Positions 1 to 5,565 of a stretch of 5,808 nt of DNA are shown here, one piece after another. Numbering within the stretch: the first letter of the stretch is position 1; every line of letters begins with the position of its first letter. The translations under genes and the position numbers were made by a program. This DNA comes from Bacteroidetes bacterium ADurb.Bin302 (lineage in GTDB: Bacteria; Bacteroidota; Bacteroidia; Bacteroidales; Paludibacteraceae), in assembly GCA_002069025.1 (NCBI GenBank), contig MWBK01000044.1, positions 1-5,808 on the forward strand, in the 5' to 3' direction. A model generated the notes under the pieces. It saw only the letters and a program-made list of their open reading frames with translations, was not told where the DNA came from and searched no databases.

Positions 1-38
1 GGATTAATACTATTATGAACTTATAAAAATATAAATCT

Positions 39-794
39 ATGAATGAGCAAATATTACAGCGACTTAAACAAATGAAGTTCCAGGGAATGGCTACGGCCTT
101 TAAAACCACACTTGAAGACGGGCGTATGGCCATCATGACAGCAGATGAGATGGTAGCTTTCATGGTTGAATCGGAATGGGACTATCGTAATAACCGCCGC
201 ATTGAGCGGCACATAAATCAAGCCCGTTTTCGCTACAAGGCAAACATTGAACACGTCGACTTTGCCACAGATAGAAACCTTGATAAGAACCAAATCATGC
301 GCTTTGCAGATTGTGACTTTATTAATAGATCAGAAACCATTATTATCACCGGAAGTACAGGCATCGGAAAGAGCTATGTGGCTTCAGCTATCGGTAATCA
401 GGCATGCATGCTGGGATACAAAGTCTTATATGCAAATACTACAAAGCTGTTTGCTAAGCTAAAAATGTCGAAAGCAGATGGGTCATATATAAAAGAAATA
501 GCGCGCATTGAAAAGCAGGATCTTTTAATACTCGATGACTTTGGGATACAGCCCTTTGATAATCAAAGCAGATCATCTCTAATGGAGATTATTGAGGACC
601 GCCATGGGAAACGCTCTACGATAGTAACTTCACAGCTCCCGGTATTACAATGGCATGAGATTATTGGAGAAAATACCATCGCGGATGCTATACTGGACCG
701 CATTGTACATCAGGCCCATCGTATTGAACTCTCTGGTGAATCAATGCGAAAACACATAAATAAAACAAAAATATCAGTTGGAGAACGAGACTAA
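39..794 (+). CDS. istB: IstB-like transposition helper ATPase of an IS21-family element
   Basis: This 251-residue protein is a normal-length IstB. It is a DnaA/DnaC-like AAA+ ATPase that binds DNA and stimulates the IstA transposase. An N-terminal helical domain (about 1-95) precedes the ATPase core. Walker A is GSTGIGKS (residues 105-112), Walker B is LLILDDFG (162-169), a sensor-1-like strand STIVTSQ follows (193-199), and the AILDRIVHQAHRIEL segment holds a conserved Arg (R221). The ATG at 39 begins MNEQILQRLKQMKFQGM, the usual start for the family. The gene appears intact, so the IS may still be functional if istA is whole. It reads toward the interrupted ThiF-like gene. Confidence 0.95.
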   Translation: MNEQILQRLKQMKFQGMATAFKTTLEDGRMAIMTADEMVAFMVESEWDYRNNRRIERHINQARFRYKANIEHVDFATDRNLDKNQIMRFADCDFINRSETIIITGSTGIGKSYVASAIGNQACMLGYKVLYANTTKLFAKLKMSKADGSYIKEIARIEKQDLLILDDFGIQPFDNQSRSSLMEIIEDRHGKRSTIVTSQLPVLQWHEIIGENTIADAILDRIVHQAHRIELSGESMRKHINKTKISVGERD

Positions 795-860
795 AAAAAT
801 ATCTTTGTAGAATCACCCTGTAAATTATGATGAAAATGAGGCAAAAAAGGATGTTAACTT

Positions 861-929
861 AGGGTGGTCTTTGGCAGCCGGATAAGCATGGTCTCACAAA
901 AACGATCCAGGGTGGTCAATATGTCCGAT
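861..929 (+). repeat. Right-end terminal repeats of the IS21-family element
   Basis: AGGGTGGTCT (861-870) and AGGGTGGTCA (909-918) are two copies of the multiple terminal repeats that IstA binds at IS21-family ends. A weaker version, CATGGTCTC, lies between them. The second copy continues into CAATATGTCCGATT, a sequence I associate with IS21 ends in Bacteroidota. Bases 795-860 between istB and the repeats hold nothing I recognise. Confidence 0.6.
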
Positions 930-936
930 TTTTCCA

Positions 937-1221
937 GTTGGAATGGGGCTTGAAAGAGAAAATAACCGAATAAGCGGAACCTTAAGGACAACATATTATT
1001 CAGAAGATAATGCAGAGGATTTAAAGAAAAAAATGTTGGCTCCGCTCGATGATCTACCTGATGATATTTATAAAAACAATATTCAAATATCTGAATTGAA
1101 TGCTTTAAATGCATGTATTGCGATAATTAAATATAAACAATTAAAGGGGTTCTATGCTGACGATGAAAATTTTTGTCATCAGTTATTTACTCTTGATGGG
1201 TTTAATTGTGTGGGTGAATGA
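937..1221 (+). pseudogene. ThiF/E1-like adenylyltransferase, C-terminal remnant cut by the IS
   Basis: The reading frame resumes directly after the IS end as VGMGLERENNRISGTLRTTY and runs 94 codons to a TGA at 1219-1221. The segment resembles the C-terminus of ThiF/E1-like enzymes from bacterial ubiquitin-like conjugation operons: a GMGL...GTLRTT strand, then ELNALNACIAIIKYKQLKGFY and a TLDG tail. These enzymes adenylate the C-terminus of a ubiquitin-like protein. The ATP-binding and catalytic parts are missing, so this remnant should be inactive. An ATG at 943 could start a 92-residue peptide, but it lies inside the conserved part and is probably not a real start. The gene overlaps the DUF6527 gene by 4 bases (ATGA), typical of translational coupling. 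The family call rests on sequence pattern and on the neighbour. Confidence 0.7.
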
Positions 1222-1586
1222 TCGATAGAGTTAAGTTACTAGAGGTTAAGTATTTGCCACAGGTATTAGATTCAGGCATATTATATGTTTCGAAGAAGTA
1301 TGGCATTGCAGGTCATTTATGTCCATGTGGGTGCGGAAATAAAATTATTACACCTCTCGGAAGAACAGAATGGCATCTGAAAGTTAAGAATGGTAAACCA
1401 ACATTATATCCTTCGTTAGGTAATTGGCAACTCCCATGTAAATCACACTATTGGATTATTGATGGCGAAATAGAATGGTCATATCAATGGGATGATGATC
1501 AAATAAAGAGAGGTCAGAAAGCTGAAGATATACAAAGGAAAAATTACTTTAAAAAACTTTCTACTAAGTTCAAACGACGAACTTAA
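1218..1586 (+). CDS. DUF6527-family protein of a ubiquitin-like conjugation operon
   Basis: This 122-residue protein matches the DUF6527 pattern. An N-terminal strand region (YLPQVLDSGILYVSKKYG) leads into LCPCGCGNKIITPL with Cys35, Cys37 and Cys39, then TEWHL, TLYPSLGNW, and PCKSHYWI with Cys74 and His77. The Cys/His residues probably bind a metal. The tail from about residue 95 is polar and basic. Such genes usually follow a multi-ubiquitin-like gene and a ThiF/E1 gene, and here the protein starts inside the stop of the E1 remnant. From memory, recent work links this family to Bub-type ubiquitin-like operons, perhaps as a processing peptidase, but I cannot verify that. The gene looks intact, but its upstream partner is disrupted and its promoter is now separated by an IS. 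Confidence 0.75.
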   Translation: MIDRVKLLEVKYLPQVLDSGILYVSKKYGIAGHLCPCGCGNKIITPLGRTEWHLKVKNGKPTLYPSLGNWQLPCKSHYWIIDGEIEWSYQWDDDQIKRGQKAEDIQRKNYFKKLSTKFKRRT

Positions 1587-1807
1587 GGTCTTGTCATGTT
1601 ATGATGAAGTTGTCCAAATTGAATAGTCCTTATTAACGGATAGGAGTTGTCAAGTTATTATAAAGTTGTCTCGTTGGCGGAGTCCGGACGGGCAAAGAAG
1701 CATGTGTTTTGTAGCGTCGGGACGGTTGCAGGGACGGGCTGCAAAACTCTTGCTTGTGCGTTGGCAAAGTCCTGGCATACTGCTAGTTCGGTGCAAATTT
1801 GCCTTGC
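1587..1807. other. Non-coding spacer between the DUF6527 gene and repeat copy A
   Basis: This is 221 bp without a credible gene. Its left half holds two copies of a 38-base unit (listed separately). The right half (1690-1807) is G-rich, and I see no clear motif in it other than CTGCAAAAC- and TTGCAG-like words. Its composition matches the repeats more than the genes. The last bases before copy A read TTGCAG and continue into the CTAAC box. Confidence 0.6.
1591..1690 (+). repeat. Two direct copies of a 38-base TTGTCA...TTGTC unit
   Basis: The segments 1591-1630 and 1647-1688 share the frame TTGTCA-GTTAT-AT-AAGTTGTC followed by AGTCC, with about 27 of 38 positions alike. A related unit occurs at 5443-5482, before copy D, and a shorter one near 4645, before copy C. 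More distant versions (TGTCGCGGTACAAG...) make up the interior of the long repeats. Its function is unknown. It marks the approach to each long repeat except copy B. Confidence 0.75.
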
Positions 1808-2196
1808 AGCTAACGGCCCGGCAATATGGGGAGGTTGTGTTACCCGACGCAGCATCCGGTCACGATCCTGATACTTTAGCCAGAAAGCTGTCACGGTGCA
1901 AGGAGGGTATGGCGTACTTTTTGCCGTCCGGGTACAAGTTTAATGAGCATTACGCGTGTCGCGGTACAAGTTTGATCGGAGCCAGTAAACTATCACGATA
2001 TAGAATGTTTGTTAGGGGCACTGGCGCAGTGTCGCGGTACAAGTTGTCTCGAAGCCAGAAAACTGTCACGATGCAGAATTTTAATTGCGTACAGATGCGC
2101 GTGTCCGGATGGAGGAACCATTACAAACTTGTCTAGAAAGCAGGAGCAAAAGCAAAAAGTATGACAAACAACTTACCCATATTGTCCGTGTTATGG
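1808..2196. repeat. Long structured repeat, copy A (attC-like)
   Basis: This 389-bp copy runs from AGCTAAC (1808-1814) to GTTATGG (2190-2196). The outer arms, 1819-1838 and 2168-2188, pair as an imperfect palindrome around AATATGG/CCATATT. Inside lie a core shared by all copies (about 1869-1913, with ACTTTAGCCAGAAAGCTGTC), two tandem units starting TGTCGCGGTACAAG (1957 and 2030), and a small perfect hairpin CACTG-GCG-CAGTG (2019-2031). The arms share sequence with copy B. A and B differ in the three bases outside the CTAAC and GTTAG boxes. Strand is undefined because the boxes are symmetrical. Confidence 0.92.
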
Positions 2197-2205
2197 TAAG
2201 TTGTT
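2167..2205. repeat. 11-bp inverted repeat across the copy A / cassette 1 junction
   Basis: AACAACTTACC (2167-2177) and GGTAAGTTGTT (2195-2205) pair perfectly around a 17-base loop that contains the GTTATGG junction. The left strand of this hairpin is the same segment that pairs with the far arm of copy A, so the two folds exclude each other. It sits 2 bp past the stop of the minus-strand gene and could also act as a weak terminator, but no clear run of T follows it in the gene's direction. Confidence 0.6.
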
Positions 2206-2207
2206 AT

Positions 2208-2852
2208 TTAATTTTCGATGTATTCCTTTAACAATCCTTTTGTGAGTGTAAATATCTTTTTGGAAAGTAGGAATTCACCATCTTTATGTATTTCGTCTAT
2301 TGATTGTTTTAATTTTTTAATTTCAGTAGTATCTTCTTTTTTTGCAATTAAAAGCAAATCTTTTGCCGGAATTGCTAATACAAATTCATATCCCAAGTTT
2401 ATTCTAATATTATCCCAAAGTTGATCAACAAGAATTAGAGAAGATTCGAAATTATATCCACAGGTCAGCATTTTGCCTCCAAAGTTTGTGTTTGATAACT
2501 GAATATTATCTCCAACAAGTTCTATAAGATTGTTAATTGCTAATTTTTTAAGAGTGTCAAGTGTGATCTCAGGAGGAAAATCATTATAAGAAACTAACTC
2601 ATAATAAGATTCTCGATCAAGGCCAAAAAATAACAATAAGTCTCCTCCAATTTTTTCGAAGATTGGGCCTTCATTCTCTTTGTATTTAATAATGGGTTCA
2701 GTTTCCTCTGTAATGCTAATTTTAACAATAGGGTATATTTTTGCTTGAAGTCTTCCGAATTCTTCAGTAGAATATTTAATCATGTGTTGGGCTTTTACTG
2801 GGATTAATAGAATTATAATCGAAGTTAAAAGATACATTTTTTTTAACAGCAT
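2208..2852 (-). CDS. Secreted protein, possibly DUF1444-like
   Basis: This 214-residue protein begins with a clear signal peptide: MLLKKMY, a hydrophobic run LLTSIIILLIPV, and probable cleavage after VKA (residue 21). It should act in the periplasm or outside the cell. The mature part has no catalytic motif I can name. The stretch VLAIPAKDLLLIA (158-170) followed by LLSKKIFTL (195-203), and GDLLLFFGLDR (70-80), recall the layout of DUF1444 (YtpQ-like) proteins, a family of unknown function, but I hold this loosely. A second ATG at codon 6 would also keep the signal peptide. It is the only gene in its cassette, points toward copy A, and has its own likely promoter at 2885. Confidence 0.75.
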   Translation of the reverse strand: MLLKKMYLLTSIIILLIPVKAQHMIKYSTEEFGRLQAKIYPIVKISITEETEPIIKYKENEGPIFEKIGGDLLLFFGLDRESYYELVSYNDFPPEITLDTLKKLAINNLIELVGDNIQLSNTNFGGKMLTCGYNFESSLILVDQLWDNIRINLGYEFVLAIPAKDLLLIAKKEDTTEIKKLKQSIDEIHKDGEFLLSKKIFTLTKGLLKEYIEN

Positions 2853-2884
2853 AACTGACTATGTAGAGATATTAGTTTATTGAT

Positions 2885-2892
2885 CAAAGGTA
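2885..2892 (-). promoter_or_regulatory. Candidate Bacteroidota -7 box (TACCTTTG)
   Basis: Read on the minus strand this is TACCTTTG, a full match to the TAnnTTTG box of the primary sigma factor in Bacteroidota. It lies 32 bp before the ATG of the secreted-protein gene. A TTG at about 2918-2920 is a candidate upstream box, but its 25-base spacing is longer than usual. If real, the cassette carries its own promoter. Confidence 0.45.
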
Positions 2893-2924
2893 GTTTTTTT
2901 GTGTCTCGGGTGGGCACCAATTTA

Positions 2925-3316
2925 CCATAACGGCCCGGCAATATGGGGAGGTTGTGTTACCCGACGCGAGCACCGGGCAGAGTCCTGGTACTTTAGCCAG
3001 AAAGCTGTCACGGTGCAAGGAGGGTATGGCACGTGTTTTTGCCGTCATGGTACAATTTTTATTGCGTGCTGGCGCGATCGCGGTACAATTTTGATCAGAG
3101 CCGCGAATTTATCCCCGATTACAAAGTTGGTGGCGAGCACTGGCGCAGTGTCGCGGTACAAAGTTGATCGAAGCCAGAAAACTGTCAAGGTATATTGGAT
3201 TTAAATTGTGGGCAGATGAGCGTGTCCGGGTGCATGAACCATTACGAATTTGTCTTGGGTGCAGGAGCTAAGCAAAAACCGTGACAAACAACTTACCCAT
3301 ATTGTCCGTGTTAGCG
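2925..3316. repeat. Long structured repeat, copy B (attC-like)
   Basis: This 392-bp copy runs from CCATAAC (2925-2931) to GTTAGCG (3310-3316). The arms at 2936-2955 and 3288-3308 form the palindrome around AATATGG. The shared core is at about 2983-3030 and the CACTG-GCG-CAGTG hairpin at 3138-3150. GTCACGGT in the core (3007-3014) and ACCGTGAC (3278-3285) beside the right arm give a second possible stem. Copy B differs from A mainly in 3030-3135, where one of the tandem units is degraded. Confidence 0.92.
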
Positions 3317-3371
3317 TTTCGTTTAGATTTTTTTTGAGTCACGATGATAACTAAGTTTAAGGTGCTGTCAA

Positions 3372-3971
3372 TTATTCTTTTTCAAGCTGTTCTAGGTCGT
3401 CAATCTCTTTATTGAGCTTTCTGAATCGCTCATAAATTGAATATTTAAATGTAAAATACATAGATGAGATAAAAACAAGGATTATCAATAGCAGTGGAAT
3501 AATTGATACCAGATTAAGGCTAAATGTAATTTTATGTATAATCATTAATAGAAACCCTATCATAGCAAAAGGCATTAACAGGTATCGTAACCGTGTAGTT
3601 TTAATCTTATACTTTTCCAATTCTGCAATAATTTTTTTTGTGGATAAAACCGGCATTGAGAAGTCAATCGCACGAATTAATTTGAAATATCTGATATCCC
3701 AAATATATGTAATTGCATAAACGGGTAAAAATATTCCTAATCCGATATAAAAATTGATTGTCGAATTAAACTGAACATCCAGAACCAATACTAACATTAA
3801 AAACAGAATTGGAGAAAAAATATTTAATCCTGCTTTAATTTTAATCCAGTTTAATCTTTTATGGGGTTTTGAAAGTAATAATAGCCTTAGTATTTCTTTG
3901 TTAAGACGAGTATTCTCCGATATTTTTTTATCGTATTCCTGCCATATATTTTGTAATTCAGCTAATTCCAT
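3372..3971 (-). CDS. Multi-pass membrane protein, probable anti-sigma partner of the adjacent ECF sigma factor
   Basis: This 199-residue protein has a soluble N-terminal part (1-45) beginning MELAELQNIWQEYDKKISEN. Four hydrophobic segments follow, at about 47-64, 73-91, 128-145 and 152-173, and a charged C-terminal helix ends in EIDDLEQLEKE. Bacteroidota often encode such a protein, starting with an acidic LxxIW-type helix, directly behind an ECF sigma gene, and it is presumed to hold the sigma at the membrane. Here it starts 5 bp after the sigma stop, so the two must be co-transcribed. I see no Cys/His zinc anti-sigma motif. The role comes from context and not from a recognised domain. Confidence 0.75.
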   Translation of the reverse strand: MELAELQNIWQEYDKKISENTRLNKEILRLLLLSKPHKRLNWIKIKAGLNIFSPILFLMLVLVLDVQFNSTINFYIGLGIFLPVYAITYIWDIRYFKLIRAIDFSMPVLSTKKIIAELEKYKIKTTRLRYLLMPFAMIGFLLMIIHKITFSLNLVSIIPLLLIILVFISSMYFTFKYSIYERFRKLNKEIDDLEQLEKE

Positions 3972-3976
3972 AATTG

Positions 3977-4480
3977 TTAAGTTTTTGTAGTTACTAAATT
4001 TTTTATTTGTTCTTTTATCCGGCTAATTCGTGTCCCGACATTTGTCTTTGAAATTCCGGTTATGTCAGATATTTCATCATGTGAATTGCCGTCAAGATAA
4101 AGCAGAATTATTGCTTTATTGAGTTGATTTAACTCATCAATACAGCGATATAATATTTCGGAATGTGATGAGTCACTTTGCTCAATTAACCAACTTTGAT
4201 TCTCAATTTGTTTTAAATCGTCCAGGAAAAACAATCTGTCTTTTTCTTTTTTACGTTTATAGTTCATGGATGTGTTTAAAGCAATGCGATAAATCCAAGT
4301 CGATATTTTTGAGTCACCTTTGAATCGTCCAAATGATTTCCAAAGTTCTAGAGTGATGTCATTAATCAAGTCCTCTTTATCATGGAGTGTCTTTGAATAT
4401 GCTCTTGCAATCTTTATAATAATCCCAATATTTGTCTCTAAAATATCCAGGAATTGGTCCTTTTGTCTATTATCTGTCAT
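3977..4480 (-). CDS. ECF-type RNA polymerase sigma factor (sigma-70 family)
   Basis: This 167-residue protein has both domains of an extracytoplasmic-function sigma factor. Region 2 includes DLINDITLELWKSF (37-50), FKGDSKISTWIYRIALN (53-69) and the basic NYKRKK (73-78). Region 4 (about 117-160) includes LNQLNKAIILLYLDGNSHDE and the helix-turn-helix ISDITGISKTNVGTRISRIK. Region 3 is absent, as expected for the class, and length is normal. It would direct RNA polymerase to a small regulon, released by the membrane partner encoded 5 bp downstream. An earlier ATG seven bases upstream is out of frame and stops at once, so this start is firm. Many ECF sigmas drive their own operon. The inverted repeats upstream (4489-4546) could be involved. 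Confidence 0.95.
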   Translation of the reverse strand: MTDNRQKDQFLDILETNIGIIIKIARAYSKTLHDKEDLINDITLELWKSFGRFKGDSKISTWIYRIALNTSMNYKRKKEKDRLFFLDDLKQIENQSWLIEQSDSSHSEILYRCIDELNQLNKAIILLYLDGNSHDEISDITGISKTNVGTRISRIKEQIKNLVTTKT

Positions 4481-4488
4481 CTGTCATG

Positions 4489-4546
4489 CTGTTACTTTTT
4501 GGTAAATAAATCAATCTGTGATCACATTTTATCCAATTAGTAACAG
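4489..4546. promoter_or_regulatory. Nested inverted repeats upstream of the sigma gene (candidate operator)
   Basis: CTGTTACT (4489-4496) and AGTAACAG (4539-4546) are perfect inverted repeats. Between them sits the perfect palindrome TGTGATCACA (4517-4526). The block lies 9-66 bp before the sigma start codon, where a promoter or operator should be. I could not find a convincing -7/-33 pair. The palindrome resembles CRP half-sites but lacks the 6-base spacer, so a different binding protein is more likely, if any. Confidence 0.4.
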
Positions 4547-4604
4547 ATCAAGCTTAAAAATCACAATCGCGTCGTTTTATTTTCACAGACACCTGATCTT
4601 TTGA

Positions 4605-4721
4605 GTTAGCGTTCGTTTAATCCCGGTAAAATAGAAGAATTAAGTGTCAAGATAAATTGTCAAGAAGAGTGGATCTCGGAGTATGAATCTGTCTCGCAAC
4701 GGCCTATAAATGAACGCTAAC
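4605..4721. repeat. Gene-free spacer bounded by inverted GTTAGCG ends, before copy C
   Basis: GTTAGCGTTCGTTTA (4605-4619) pairs with TAAATGAACGCTAAC (4707-4721) with one mismatch, and is also a near direct repeat of the copy B right edge (3310-3325). The enclosed DNA contains TGTCAAGATAAATTGTCAAG (from 4645), a version of the short unit, and GCAACGGCC (4696-4704), which looks like a decayed copy of the repeat's left end CTAACGGCC. No gene is seen. The segment may be what remains of an older cassette or junction. Confidence 0.6.
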
Positions 4722-5102
4722 GGCCCGGCGGTATAATTTAGTGGGCGTTACCCGACGCAAGCACCGGTCACGATCCTGATACTTTAGCCAGAAAGCTGTC
4801 ACGGTGCAAGGAGGGTACGGCGTGGTTTTTGCAAATCCAGGTACAAGTTTTATCGAAGCGGGGCGTGTCGCGGTACAAGTATGATCGGAGCCGGTAAACT
4901 GTCAAGGTACAGGATTTTTGTTAGGGGCACTGGCGCAGTGTCGCGGTACAGACTATCTCGGAGCCAGAAAACTGTCAAGGTGCAGGATTTTTATTACGGG
5001 CAGGTGCGGGTGTCCGGGTGCAAGATTTGGCAGGATTTGTCTTGGGAGCAGGATCCAGCAAAAACCATGACGAGCCCATTAATTATACCGTCCGTGTTAG
5101 GC
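4715..5102. repeat. Long structured repeat, copy C (attC-like)
   Basis: This 388-bp copy runs from CGCTAAC (4715-4721) to GTTAGGC (5096-5102). The right box fits the integron core site GTTRRRY exactly. The arms at 4726-4746 and 5074-5094 pair around TATAATT/AATTATA, a different sequence from A and B but with pairing kept. The left arm has one extra base. The core is at about 4773-4821, the tandem TGTCGCGGTACA units at 4868 and 4939, and the CACTG-GCG-CAGTG hairpin at 4928-4940. Confidence 0.92.
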
Positions 5103-5138
5103 GCCGGAGCAGTTGTTAGATAGTCAAGGTATAAGGTT

Positions 5139-5345
5139 CTATTTTAATTGTGATGTCAAGTGGTACTTTCCGCAATCTGGGCATTTATATACTCTTTTTG
5201 GTTTTTTAGTTGCATGTCTTCGCTTAGTCTTGCCGTAAACTCTCCCGACCTTTCCAAATCTGTTTATGACTTTCTGTGCCTCAAAAAAAGTTTCAAATGC
5301 TACTTTACCGCAATTATTTTGTGTGGATTTATTATCAGTTGTCAT
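5139..5345 (-). CDS. Small zinc-ribbon-like protein
   Basis: This 68-residue protein has Cys12 near its N-terminus and YKCPDCGKYHLTS near its C-terminus (Cys55, Cys58, His62), together a plausible single zinc site. Between them is a helix (FFEAQKVINRF) and a strongly basic stretch (KTKRRHATKKPKR). Small proteins ending in CPxCGxxHLTS are common in phages, plasmids and gene cassettes and usually have no known role. Nucleic-acid binding is a reasonable guess from the charge. The ATG at 5343-5345 is the only start giving the full zinc motif. The gene is alone in its cassette and reads toward copy C. No clear promoter box is seen in the 61 bp before it. Confidence 0.7.
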   Translation of the reverse strand: MTTDNKSTQNNCGKVAFETFFEAQKVINRFGKVGRVYGKTKRRHATKKPKRVYKCPDCGKYHLTSQLK

Positions 5346-5406
5346 TGAAGCATTTTTATATCGAAATCGAAAAGCTGTCCATTAAAAACGATATTTGATC
5401 TAAACC

Positions 5407-5565
5407 GTTAGGCGGCGGAGTGGTTAGATAGAATGTTTGGAATTGTCATGTCACGATAAAATTGTCTAGATGGCGAAGTCCCGATAAGTGGCTGAAAGTT
5501 TTAACATCAAGGCGAAATTTTATTAGAGAAACTTGTTGTTTTGGTTGCCCACTCTGACGCCTAAC
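5407..5565. repeat. Gene-free spacer bounded by inverted GTTAGGCG ends, before copy D
   Basis: GTTAGGCGGCGGAGTGG (5407-5423) pairs with CCACTCTGACGCCTAAC (5549-5565) at 15 of 17 positions. The left end is also a direct repeat of the copy C right edge, including a shared GTTAGATAG (5115-5123 and 5423-5431). Inside is a good copy of the 38-base TTGTCA unit (5443-5482). No gene is seen. The layout repeats that of the 4605-4721 spacer, so it is probably a regular part of the array. Confidence 0.65.

Larger units (their letters stand above)
1..936 (+). mobile_element. IS21-family insertion sequence, right-hand part (left part outside window)
   Basis: This stretch carries istB followed by about 140 bp of non-coding DNA with repeated GGGTGGTC motifs. 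That is the usual layout of the right end of an IS21-family element, which encodes IstA (DDE transposase) and IstB (helper ATPase). The istA gene must lie upstream of the window. I place the right end at base 936, because the sequence ends in CA there (IS21 elements commonly end TG...CA) and the ThiF-like reading frame resumes at 937. The exact end and the target duplication cannot be confirmed without the left end. Confidence 0.85.
2190..2931 (-). other. Putative gene cassette 1, between repeat copies A and B
   Basis: The segment begins GTTATGGTAAGTTG at the right edge of copy A and ends CAATTTACCATAAC at the left edge of copy B. These ends are inverted repeats of each other over about 14-15 bases with one mismatch near the inner end. 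The match joins two different repeat copies across a gene and is not a match within one copy. The cassette contains one minus-strand gene with 11 bp between its stop and the copy A edge, so almost no DNA is unexplained. A circular form carrying one repeat copy would restore full pairing around the box. Confidence 0.6.
3310..4721 (-). other. Putative gene cassette 2, between repeat copies B and C
   Basis: The segment starts GTTAGCGTTTCGTTTA (copy B edge) and ends TAAATGAACGCTAAC (copy C edge), which pair over about 14 bases with one gap and one mismatch. It carries the ECF sigma factor and its membrane partner on the minus strand. The last stop is 55 bp from copy B. The 55 bp at 3317-3371 include a run of eight T on the plus strand and a TCACGATGATAAC word like the repeat unit. 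A third copy of the end motif lies at 4605 (listed separately). Confidence 0.6.
5096..5565 (-). other. Putative gene cassette 3, between repeat copies C and D
   Basis: The segment starts GTTAGGCGCCGGAG (copy C edge) and ends CTCTGACGCCTAAC (copy D edge). The first eight bases pair perfectly and most of the next six also pair. It carries one small minus-strand gene, 36 bp from copy C, plus a gene-free part from 5407 on. Both boxes fit the classical integron forms GTTRRRY and RYYYAAC exactly. This is the smallest cassette of the array. Confidence 0.6.

Noticed and set aside
943..1221. An independent 92-residue gene starting at ATG 943
   Set aside because: The frame continues upstream to the IS end with family-like residues (VG), and the peptide is a C-terminal part of a larger enzyme.
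1900..1911. AAGGAGG followed by an ATG in the conserved core of every repeat, like a ribosome binding site and start
   Set aside because: The ATG is only about 3 bases from the AAGGAGG, which is too close. Copy C reads ACG there. Frames after it are not conserved, and Bacteroidota rarely use such sites.
1666..2136. A 156-codon open frame on the plus strand within copy A and its spacer
   Set aside because: It lies in the repeat, is not kept open in the other copies, and its protein (Arg/Ser-rich with repeated SRYK words) reflects the short repeat unit.
2899..3204. A 101-codon open frame on the plus strand in copy B
   Set aside because: It reads through the repeat in a frame not conserved in copies A, C or D, and begins in the promoter region of the secreted-protein gene.
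4517..4526. CRP binding site at TGTGATCACA
   Set aside because: The two half-sites touch each other, whereas CRP needs a 6-base spacer. Kept only as an unassigned palindrome.
4881..5123. Open frames in copies C and D (also 5446-5652 and 5523-5771, minus strand)
   Set aside because: They are repeat sequence translated by chance, with no protein-like conservation between copies.
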